A DNA stretch of 64,000 nt from NCBI GenBank assembly GCA_023369685.1, contig SACZ01000001.1, positions 434,381 through 498,380 of the forward strand, given 5' to 3'. The stretch is from Prolixibacteraceae bacterium JC049. GTDB taxonomy: Bacteria > Bacteroidota > Bacteroidia > Bacteroidales > Prolixibacteraceae. Below are positions 45,272-51,529 of this stretch, piece by piece. The notes beneath the pieces were generated by a model. It worked only from the letters and a program-made list of their open reading frames with translations. It was not told the origin of the DNA and made no database searches. Made by a program: the position numbers and the translations under genes. Positions within the stretch are counted from its first letter, which is position 1. Every line of letters begins with the position of its first letter.

Positions 45272-45607
45272 ATGAAACGATACTGTAAACAATTGGATTT
45301 AAAAAACGACGCAAGTTTAATTGATGCTTACGAATTAATTCATGCAAAAGGTCAAGTTTGGACCGAGATTACAGAGGGAATGAAGGTCGTAGGAATTTTG
45401 GACATGGAGATATATCGTATAGAGAATCGATTATTTATGATTATGGATACAGAAGATCACTTTGAACATGAAAAGGCTATGACTCAATTGGCAATGTTAC
45501 CCCGACAGAAAGAATGGGAAGAGTATGTTTCTCAGTTTCAAAAAACAGAATCTGATTCTGCTTCAGAGAAATGGCAATTAATGAAACGTATTTATAAGAT
45601 GGACTAA
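45272..45607 (+). CDS. L-fucose/L-rhamnose mutarotase
   Basis: A 111-residue RhaM-type dimeric alpha-beta-barrel protein that interconverts the anomers of a 6-deoxy-L-hexose. Landmarks: LDLKNDASLIDAYELIHA at the start, the central GILDMEIYRIENRLFMIMD, and WEEYVSQFQ near the end. Next to fkp, L-fucose is the likely substrate, feeding the beta anomer to the kinase. It follows fkp by 52 bases. Confidence 0.87.
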   Translation: MKRYCKQLDLKNDASLIDAYELIHAKGQVWTEITEGMKVVGILDMEIYRIENRLFMIMDTEDHFEHEKAMTQLAMLPRQKEWEEYVSQFQKTESDSASEKWQLMKRIYKMD

Positions 45608-45647
45608 GCTGACCGATATAGAACTGAATGAAAAAAAGAACCTTTAT

Positions 45648-46700
45648 ATGAAAAACAACCACTTAATAATAATGGCAGGAGGAGTTGGTTCTCGCTTTTG
45701 GCCAATGAGTACAGTTGATACTCCCAAGCAGTTTTTAGATATTCTAGGGACAGGAAAAAGTTTGTTGCAATTAACAGCAGAGCGTTTTTCTGAAGTATGC
45801 CCCAGAGAGAATATCTGGATTGTTACGGCTGAAAAATATTTACCCTTAGTCAAGGATCAGTTGCCAGAGTTGCATGAGAGTCGTATTTTGTTAGAACCTT
45901 GTATGCGCAATACTGCCCCATGTATTGCATATGCTGCATGGAAGATAAAGGCTAAATATCCTGATGCAAACCTAGTTGTTTCCCCTGCCGATCATATTGT
46001 AATTGATACAACTGAATTCCAGCGAGTCCTAAATGAAAGTTTGGAATTTACAAGTGAAAAAGAGGCTATTGTAACATTGGGAATGAAGCCAAGTCGTCCA
46101 GAAACAGGATATGGGTATATTCAAGCTGAATTAGGTAATGAGTGTATTACGAGAGTCAATGCATTTAAAGAGAAGCCTAATTTGGAAACAGCTAAAGTAT
46201 ACTTAGATAATGGAAGTTACTTTTGGAATGCAGGAATATTTGTTTGGAACGTCAATACCATTGAAAAAGTATTTAGAGCATTTCTGCCAGAAATGGCTGA
46301 GCTTTTTGATAAAGGCAATGAACATTGGTTTCATCAAATTGAGCAAGAGTTTATTACAACAAACTTTCCAAAGTGCGAGAAAATATCTGTGGATTATGGG
46401 ATAATGGAACATGCCAAAGAAATCTATGTCTATCTTGCTGATTTTGGATGGTCTGACTTAGGAACTTGGGGGTCGTTATATGACCGATTACCAAAGAATA
46501 GCAATGACAATGCGGTTATAGGGGATAATGTAAAGTTGATAGATTCTGAAGAATGCGTAGTACATGTTCCTAAAGATAAAAAAGTAGTAGTTCAAGGGTT
46601 GCAGAATTATATAATAGCCGAGAAAGATGGAACTTTGTTAATATGTGATAAAGCCAATGAACAGCAAATTGGACAGTATGGAAAATTGTTTGAAAAGTAA
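45648..46700 (+). CDS. manC: Mannose-1-phosphate guanylyltransferase
   Basis: Makes GDP-mannose, the Gmd substrate, from mannose-1-phosphate and GTP. The 350 residues have IIMAGGVGSRFWPMS (7-21) with PKQF, the LEPCMRNTAP segment, PADHIV, FKEKPN and WNAGIFVWN. It lacks the C-terminal phosphomannose isomerase domain of longer (about 470-residue) ManC proteins. No phosphomannomutase is seen in the window. Last gene of the operon, followed by a strong terminator. Confidence 0.94.
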   Translation: MKNNHLIIMAGGVGSRFWPMSTVDTPKQFLDILGTGKSLLQLTAERFSEVCPRENIWIVTAEKYLPLVKDQLPELHESRILLEPCMRNTAPCIAYAAWKIKAKYPDANLVVSPADHIVIDTTEFQRVLNESLEFTSEKEAIVTLGMKPSRPETGYGYIQAELGNECITRVNAFKEKPNLETAKVYLDNGSYFWNAGIFVWNVNTIEKVFRAFLPEMAELFDKGNEHWFHQIEQEFITTNFPKCEKISVDYGIMEHAKEIYVYLADFGWSDLGTWGSLYDRLPKNSNDNAVIGDNVKLIDSEECVVHVPKDKKVVVQGLQNYIIAEKDGTLLICDKANEQQIGQYGKLFEK

Positions 46701-46722
46701 AGCTTTTGTCTAAAAATATACT

Positions 46723-46755
46723 AACAAAGGCCAGGCGTTAAGTCTGGCCTTTGTT
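46723..46755 (+). terminator. Terminator closing the polysaccharide operon
   Basis: A perfect 12-bp stem (46723-46734 with 46744-46755) with a 9-nt loop lies 22 bases after the manC stop. The 3' arm ends CCTTTGTT, so the T-tract is short, but the stem is long and GC-rich at its tip. Confidence 0.8.
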
Positions 46756-46908
46756 GTGTTTAAAAGTCTTTGTTTGATCAGAAAATGGTGTTCTTGGAAA
46801 GATAAGCTATACCATATTAGCAGTGGTATTTAGTGTAGAAGAAAAGGTGAAAGGAAGAGTTATTCTTAGTGTTTTGAATGATAATGTTGCACAACATGTC
46901 CTGTTTTA

Positions 46909-46937
46909 TTGACATTTTTACGGTATTGTCGTAAAAT
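46909..46937 (+). promoter_or_regulatory. Sigma70-like promoter with an internal dyad
   Basis: TTGACA (46909-46914), a 17-base spacer and TAAAAT (46932-46937) match the classical bacterial -35/-10 pattern. A perfect 7-bp dyad, TTTTACG/CGTAAAA around GTATTGT (46916-46936), fills the spacer and could be an operator. Bacteroidota sigma factors usually prefer TTG..TAnnTTTG, so this is only a candidate. It lies just before a structured, terminated, ORF-free stretch. Confidence 0.4.
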
Positions 46938-46943
46938 TTATCA

Positions 46944-47051
46944 GTGAATTAAGGGAAGGAGTTTGCAACTAATAGAAGCTCCTGGAAATAGCCCTAATTA
47001 TTAACGCTCTGCATTTGATGTTGGGACCATCATTTGTGGAGCGTTTTTTTG
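46944..47051 (+). ncRNA. Candidate structured small RNA (about 105 nt)
   Basis: Two nested stems are visible: AATT-A-AGGG (46947-46955) with CCCTAATT (46992-46999), and inside it AGGAG (46957-46961) with CTCCT (46979-46983). A long hairpin with a T-run follows at 47003-47050. The stretch is separated from manC by that gene's own terminator, has no ORF, and has a promoter-like site at the right distance upstream. No known RNA family is recognised. It could instead be an attenuating leader of the glycosyltransferase gene at 47206. Confidence 0.45.
47003..47050 (+). terminator. Long-stem terminator without an upstream gene
   Basis: The 18 bases 47003-47020 pair with 47028-47045 with only two T-T mismatches and two wobble pairs, around a 7-nt loop, and are followed by seven T in total. 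The nearest upstream gene already has its own terminator, so this one implies a separate short transcript. Confidence 0.8.
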
Positions 47052-47205
47052 TTAATAGCAATAAGGAGGCAATCTCTTTACTTCCTAAAATTCATTAATG
47101 ATGCCAATCAATGATTAACTTTTCATTTCATTCAAAGCATTCCTTTTTCTCTTTTTCTACAGTTCAACTTTTTCACTTTTATTTACAGTTTCGTATATTA
47201 GTAAT

Positions 47206-47955
47206 ATGCAATACCAATTGGCTATATCCATCGTACTTTTCAATAATCGGCAAGAAGAAGTTGATTATTTATTGAAGCTTTTTTCAGAAGAAAATATCGA
47301 TAATCTACTAATATTGTTGATTGATAACTCGATAAAACCATGTTGGTGCGGTACTAGCAAGAATGTAATATACAAATGGAATAAGGTAAATGTAGGATTT
47401 GGTAAGGGGCATAATCAAGCTTTTGAACATTCTTTACAACAAAAGATTCCTTTTCATTTAGTTTGCAATTTGGACATTTCTTTTCGACAAGGCACATTGA
47501 GAGGTTTACTGGATTATTTAATTCAGCACAATGAAGTTGGTGCCGTTTCTCCTGTAATTTTAAACAATGATAATACTTGTCAGTTTAACGGACGACCATT
47601 ACCTTCTCTCAAATCCCTTTTTTATCGCCGTTTCGTTGAACAAAAAGACAAGGAACAGTATAGGACGAAAAAAGGAGTAAAGCCCATAGAATGGATGAGT
47701 GGCTGTTTTATGTTGTTGCGAGTAAGTGCAGTGAAAAGTGTTGGTGGTTTTGATACTCGCTTCTTTTTGTATATGGAAGATGTGGATCTGTCTCGTCGTA
47801 TGGCTACTCGATTTCCATTGTATCTTCACCAGGAACAATTTATAGTACATAAGCGTCAAAGAGGCTCCTATTCTTCATTGCTGTTAACGTTTTATCATGT
47901 CGTTTCTACTTTGAAGTACTTTGGGAAGTGGAGACTTGAAAATGATAAAAAATAG
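47206..47955 (+). CDS. Glycosyltransferase, GT2 (rhamnosyltransferase-like)
   Basis: A 249-residue GT-A transferase. It begins AISIVLFNNRQEEVDYLL, has NVGFGKGHNQAFE, NLDISF in the place of the DxD metal site, WMSGCFMLLRVSAV, and GGFDTRFFLYMEDVDLSRR, all typical of inverting rhamnosyl/WcaA-type GT2 enzymes. It lies outside the operon behind two terminators. It may still add to cell-surface glycans, but a link to the locus is not shown. The donor is unknown. Confidence 0.87.
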   Translation: MQYQLAISIVLFNNRQEEVDYLLKLFSEENIDNLLILLIDNSIKPCWCGTSKNVIYKWNKVNVGFGKGHNQAFEHSLQQKIPFHLVCNLDISFRQGTLRGLLDYLIQHNEVGAVSPVILNNDNTCQFNGRPLPSLKSLFYRRFVEQKDKEQYRTKKGVKPIEWMSGCFMLLRVSAVKSVGGFDTRFFLYMEDVDLSRRMATRFPLYLHQEQFIVHKRQRGSYSSLLLTFYHVVSTLKYFGKWRLENDKK

Positions 47956-48000
47956 GTGTGTTTGAAGTTTAAAAATGGGAGAATAGCCTATCAAATATTT

Positions 48001-48031
48001 TGTCATTGCGAATGTAATGAAGCGATCTGTT
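48001..48031 (+). repeat. Left inverted end of the GIY-YIG element
   Basis: A 31-base arm with an internal weak dyad (TCATT...AATGA). It pairs with the right arm with six mismatches. Confidence 0.7.
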
Positions 48032-48048
48032 CAATAATAATATGAGGT

Positions 48049-48342
48049 ATGGAGTATGCAACATATCAAGTATATATTCTGAGTAATAAGAACAATACTG
48101 TCTTATATGTAGGAGTAACTTCGGATCTGAAGCAGCGTATGTTTGAGCATAAAACGAGGATGCATAAGAATTCGTTTACTGCAAGATATAATGTCGATAA
48201 ATTAGTCTATTACGAGCAGTTTCGAAATATTGAAGAAGCGATTGCATGTGAAAAACAATTGAAAAAAGGGAGTAGACAAAAGAAAGAAGATTTAGTAAAT
48301 GCATTTAATACTCTTTGGATCGATTTATCTACAATGTTGTAA
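48049..48342 (+). CDS. GIY-YIG endonuclease-domain protein
   Basis: A 97-residue stand-alone GIY-YIG domain of the UvrC/URI type. The namesake motif reads VYILSN...LYVGVT (8-24), followed by the catalytic Arg30 in SDLKQRMFEHK and a C-terminal ACEKQLKKGSRQKK with the likely metal-binding Glu. Single-domain proteins of this kind are common in Bacteroidota; their role is unclear. The gene is framed by inverted repeats, with only 17 bases between the left repeat and the ATG, and the stop inside the right repeat, so gene and repeats probably move or persist together. Confidence 0.9.
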   Translation: MEYATYQVYILSNKNNTVLYVGVTSDLKQRMFEHKTRMHKNSFTARYNVDKLVYYEQFRNIEEAIACEKQLKKGSRQKKEDLVNAFNTLWIDLSTML

Positions 48343-48371
48343 CAGATTACTTCACTTCGTTCGTAATGACA
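48341..48371 (-). repeat. Right inverted end of the GIY-YIG element
   Basis: A 31-base arm that includes the last two bases of the nuclease stop codon. Its reverse complement aligns end to end with 48001-48031 without gaps. Confidence 0.7.
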
Positions 48372-48417
48372 AGTTTGGGGCAATGATGCTGACTTTCCTA
48401 CTTTTCCACCTTAAAAC

Positions 48418-48711
48418 CTACTTCAGCAAAACACTATCAATTACACTTGCACCCACATAATCATTCATTGTTTTTACCAATTGTTGGCGCATCATAAATA
48501 ATTCGTTTCTGATAACAGCAGAATTAAGATAGATGAATAGAGTACGGTTACGGATATAAATATTCTGAGTGGCATTGGCAATGGCTGGTCCCATAAGATC
48601 TGGCCAGGCTTGAATAATTTGCGTCTCTTTTAGCTTATTATTCATGCGTTGATTGTTTTTAAGGTATTCCTTAATCACATCGCCAAGTTTTACTGTATTG
48701 CTTTTTCTCAT
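48418..48711 (-). CDS. DUF721 (DciA-like) protein
   Basis: A 97-residue protein of the DUF721 family, whose members include DciA, a loader or assistant of the replicative helicase. Conserved pattern: VIKEYLKNN at the start, IIQAWPDLMGPAIANATQNIYIRNRTLFIYLNSAVIRNELFMMRQQLV, and a short C-terminus. It lies 1 base after recF on the same strand, the usual Bacteroidota order, so the two are one operon tied to replication and repair. The helicase role here is by analogy. Confidence 0.88.
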   Translation of the reverse strand: MRKSNTVKLGDVIKEYLKNNQRMNNKLKETQIIQAWPDLMGPAIANATQNIYIRNRTLFIYLNSAVIRNELFMMRQQLVKTMNDYVGASVIDSVLLK

Positions 48712-48712
48712 A

Positions 48713-49813
48713 TTATTTTACTGTTCCGTTTTCAACCTGAAAAATTCGATGATCAGCACCTGTTTCTTCGATAATCTGATCGAGATGCTCTCTGTTAGTG
48801 TCAGTAATGAATATCTGTCCAAAGTTATCACTGGCAGTCAGGTGAACAATCTGCTCTACTCGATTAGAATCAAGCTTATCAAATATATCATCCAGCAGAA
48901 GAATCGGTTTCAATCCACTTACTTGACGAATGAAATCGTATTGAGCTAACTTTAGTGCTACCAAATAGGTTTTACGTTGTCCTTGTGAACCAAGTTTTCG
49001 AATGGGGTATTCGCCTAATGTTAATTCTAAATCGTCTTTGTGAATACCAACACTGGTATGTTGTACAATTCGATCTTTGCCAATGGCCAGACTTAGTAAC
49101 GAATCGAATTTTTCATCATTAAGCTGTGATTTATAAATCAATTGTACTTCCTCTTTCCCTTGAGAAATTGTTTGATAGTAGTGTTGAAAAATAGGAAGTA
49201 GTCGCTTTAAAAACTGATGGCGTTTTTCATGAATAATTGTCCCGAAACGAATCAGTTGTTCATCCCAAACCTCTAGGTTCATCGGATCGAAACGCATCAT
49301 TCCTTCAGCCATCTTTTTTAGCAAATTATTACGTTGTAAGAGAGTGCGATTATATTTCAATAATACTTCTAGGTACTCCCTGTCGTACTGTGAAATTACA
49401 CCATCCATAAACCGACGGCGTTCATCACTTCCTCCTAATATCAGGTTAATGTCCGAAGGAGAAACCATTACTAATGGCAATAATCCGATGTGTTCAGCCA
49501 GTTTTTTATATTCTTTTTTATTGCGCTTGAATTGCTTCTTTTGTCCTTTTTTTAGACCACAATAAATTGCTTCTTCAGAATCATTTCTGCTGTAAGTGCC
49601 TTGTAACACAAAGAATTCTTCTCCATGTCGAATATTTAGCGCCTCGAGAGAGTTAAAACAACTCTTACAAAACGATAAATAGTATATGGAGTCGAGCAGA
49701 TTCGTTTTTCCAACACCATTGTCTCCAATGAAACAGTTTAGGTTGGTTGAGAATGTTAAATCGGCTTGCTCGAAATTCTTATAATTGACCAGCGATAACT
49801 GTTTTATGTACAT
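48713..49813 (-). CDS. recF: RecF, DNA gap-repair ATPase
   Basis: SMC-like ATPase that helps load RecA at gapped DNA. 366 residues with Walker A GDNGVGKTN (30-38), the ABC signature region GSQGQRKTYLVALKLAQ, and Walker B LLLDDIFDKLD. Start at the ATG at 49813, as a GTG two codons upstream adds only Val-His-like residues and RecF proteins begin M-Y-I/L-K. The DUF721 gene follows after 1 base. Confidence 0.95.
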   Translation of the reverse strand: MYIKQLSLVNYKNFEQADLTFSTNLNCFIGDNGVGKTNLLDSIYYLSFCKSCFNSLEALNIRHGEEFFVLQGTYSRNDSEEAIYCGLKKGQKKQFKRNKKEYKKLAEHIGLLPLVMVSPSDINLILGGSDERRRFMDGVISQYDREYLEVLLKYNRTLLQRNNLLKKMAEGMMRFDPMNLEVWDEQLIRFGTIIHEKRHQFLKRLLPIFQHYYQTISQGKEEVQLIYKSQLNDEKFDSLLSLAIGKDRIVQHTSVGIHKDDLELTLGEYPIRKLGSQGQRKTYLVALKLAQYDFIRQVSGLKPILLLDDIFDKLDSNRVEQIVHLTASDNFGQIFITDTNREHLDQIIEETGADHRIFQVENGTVK

Positions 49814-50106
49814 GTGCACTTACATCTTTAGTTCCTGAAGCAGGATGATTGTTTTTCGATGTAAAAATAGTGGAAAAGAAGGAGAATAGTTAGGTTGAAT
49901 AGTAGAAAAGTTAAACGGTTTTTATATGAGAATTAGATTAAAGTGCTGAAGGGAACTGAGACAGAAGGCCAGAGAAATGGTAAACAGGAATCATTACATT
50001 TATTGTGTTGTCAATATGATAAAGTTCAATTCAGAGTGCTTTTTGTCCCTTTTAATTTCCCACTTTTAAACTTTCCCTCTTTTCCTCATTTATTTTATTG
50101 TTTTTT
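49814..50106. other. Divergent gap between recF and the TPR protein gene
   Basis: About 290 bases. It holds purine- and pyrimidine-rich copies of the recurrent motif of this window (about 49888-49920 and 50046-50095). No gene is supported. The promoter of the TPR gene follows immediately. Confidence 0.45.
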
Positions 50107-50139
50107 CTTGCTTAATATTTGTTAAAAAGTTTATTTTTG
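50107..50139 (+). promoter_or_regulatory. Bacteroidota-type promoter of the TPR gene
   Basis: A CTTG -33 element (50107-50110) and TATTTTTG (50132-50139) matching TAnnTTTG are separated by 21 bases, within the normal range for the phylum. Transcription would start about 50146, leaving a leader of some 25 bases before the ATG at 50173. Confidence 0.6.
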
Positions 50140-50172
50140 CGTGACAAATTCGTACTTAACAACCAAATTGAT

Positions 50173-50856
50173 ATGGTAAAGGATAAACAAAACACACCTC
50201 AGGACGAGGGTTTGATGGAAGTAGAACAGGCATTAACTTCAACAGAACAGTTTATTGAGAAGAATCAGAGAGTTCTTACAATTGCGGTTGGTGCTGTTGT
50301 TGCAATTGTTGCTATTTACATGGGATACAAGAAGTTTTACATGAATCCTTTGGAAAAAGAGGCACAAGAGCAAATGTATGTGGCAGAGCAGTATTTTGAA
50401 AAAGATTCATTTAACCTGGCGTTGAATGGAGATGGAAACTATTTAGGTTTCTTGGATATTGTTGAGGAGTACGGATCAACAAAATCTGCTAACTTGGCCA
50501 ACTACTATGCTGGAGTTTCTTACTTACACATGGGTAAATATCAAGATGCAATTGACTATTTAAATAGCTTTTCTACTGATGACTTAAACCTTTCAATTGT
50601 TGCTAAAGGAGCAAAAGGTGATGCTTATTTGGAGTTAGGTAAGAAAAACGAAGCAATGTCGTTGTACAAAGAGGCTGCTGCTGTGAAAAACGAATTTACA
50701 GCTCCTATCTACCTAATGAAGTTGGGTAACTTGTATGAGGATATGAAGCAGTTCCCTAAAGCAGTTGAGGTATATAACCAGATTAAAGCTGATTATCCAA
50801 ACTCAAACGAGGGAAGAACTATTGAAAAGTTCATTGCTCGCGCTAGCAAGAAATAA
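50173..50856 (+). CDS. TPR-repeat membrane protein (YfgM-like layout)
   Basis: A 227-residue protein: an acidic cytoplasmic N-terminus, one membrane helix at about 33-51, and a soluble tail with tetratricopeptide repeats (SANLANYYAGVSYLHMGKYQDAIDYL; AKGDAYLELGKKNEAMSLYKEA; LMKLGNLYEDMKQFPKAVEVYNQI). The layout resembles YfgM, an envelope chaperone partner, but sequence alone does not fix the role. The start at 50173 is supported by the promoter spacing; the open frame from 50119 is not used. Its own terminator follows. Confidence 0.85.
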   Translation: MVKDKQNTPQDEGLMEVEQALTSTEQFIEKNQRVLTIAVGAVVAIVAIYMGYKKFYMNPLEKEAQEQMYVAEQYFEKDSFNLALNGDGNYLGFLDIVEEYGSTKSANLANYYAGVSYLHMGKYQDAIDYLNSFSTDDLNLSIVAKGAKGDAYLELGKKNEAMSLYKEAAAVKNEFTAPIYLMKLGNLYEDMKQFPKAVEVYNQIKADYPNSNEGRTIEKFIARASKK

Positions 50857-50880
50857 ATCCATAAGCGATTATAATACAGG

Positions 50881-50913
50881 AATCCTCTTTTGATTTTCAA
50901 AAGGGGATTTTTT
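50881..50913 (+). terminator. Terminator after the TPR gene
   Basis: A 12-bp stem (50881-50892 with 50898-50909, one wobble pair) with a 5-nt loop, followed by T residues. It overlaps the ribH promoter. Confidence 0.8.
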
Positions 50914-50922
50914 ATACATTTG
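50888..50922 (+). promoter_or_regulatory. Promoter of ribH, overlapping the preceding terminator
   Basis: TTTTG (50888-50892) and TACATTTG (50915-50922), a perfect TAnnTTTG match, are 22 bases apart. The start would be near 50929, 16 bases before the ribH ATG. The -33 element lies in the 5' arm of the terminator hairpin. Confidence 0.55.
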
Positions 50923-50944
50923 TTCGAAATTAAATTGAATAGAT

Positions 50945-51433
50945 ATGGCAACGACCGATTTATCAGCCTACGATATGAAAAGCGTTCCCAACGCTAAAGA
51001 GATGAAATTTGGGATTGTAGTTTCAGAGTGGAACTATGAAGTTACAGGTGCGATGGCTCAAAGTGCCATTGATACTCTAAAGAAACATGGCGCTATCGAT
51101 GAAAATATCGAAGTAAAGCATGTGCCAGGAAGTTTCGAATTAACATTAGGTGGTCAGTATTTTGGTGAGTATACCGAAGCAGATGCCGTAATTTGTTTGG
51201 GGTGTGTGATTCAAGGAGAAACACGTCATTTCGATTTTGTTTGTCAGGGAGTGACACATGGAATTACAGAACTGAATATGACCTATAATATTCCGTTTAT
51301 TTTTGGCTTGTTGACAACCGATACGCAACAGCAAGCTTTAGACAGAGCAGGAGGAAAGCACGGAAATAAAGGAGACGAAGCAGCTGTAACGGCTATTAAA
51401 ATGGTGCAATTACACAAAGAAATGCATAAATAA
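50945..51433 (+). CDS. ribH: 6,7-dimethyl-8-ribityllumazine synthase
   Basis: Penultimate enzyme of riboflavin synthesis: joins 5-amino-6-ribitylaminouracil with 3,4-dihydroxy-2-butanone-4-phosphate. 162 residues. Landmarks are [10 protein letters not shown] (substrate aromatic), [25 protein letters not shown] with the phosphate-binding and catalytic His, and [24 protein letters not shown]. Such proteins assemble into pentamers or 60-mers. It is single, with its own promoter and terminator. No other rib gene is nearby and no FMN riboswitch is seen. Confidence 0.96.
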   Translation: MATTDLSAYDMKSVPNAKEMKFGIVVSEWNYEVTGAMAQSAIDTLKKHGAIDENIEVKHVPGSFELTLGGQYFGEYTEADAVICLGCVIQGETRHFDFVCQGVTHGITELNMTYNIPFIFGLLTTDTQQQALDRAGGKHGNKGDEAAVTAIKMVQLHKEMHK

Positions 51434-51460
51434 AAAAACCGGGTTATCCCGGTTTTTTTT
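51432..51460. terminator. Terminator after ribH, probably bidirectional
   Basis: A-run, CCGGG, TTAT loop, CCCGG and eight T residues directly after the ribH stop. The same structure read on the minus strand ends in seven T and can also serve hppA, which ends at 51530. Confidence 0.9.
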
Positions 51461-51529
51461 ATTCTATAAAGTATTAAGTAAATTCATACTTCTAACATTT
51501 AAACTCTTTTCACTTTCTACCTTTGAACT

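Larger units (their letters stand above)
48001..48371. mobile_element. GIY-YIG mini-element with 31-bp inverted ends
   Basis: The ends 48001-48031 and 48341-48371 are inverted copies, about 25 of 31 positions identical, both starting TGTCATT on their outer side and ending ATCTGTT inward. They enclose a single GIY-YIG nuclease gene whose stop codon lies in the right end. No flanking target duplication is obvious. The layout suggests a tiny nuclease-borne selfish element. Similar TCATTGCGA-type repeats are known to me beside such ORFs in other bacteria, but the mode of movement is unproven. Confidence 0.65.

Noticed and set aside
50881-50944. FMN riboswitch before ribH
   Set aside because: The gap is too short and contains only a terminator and a promoter.
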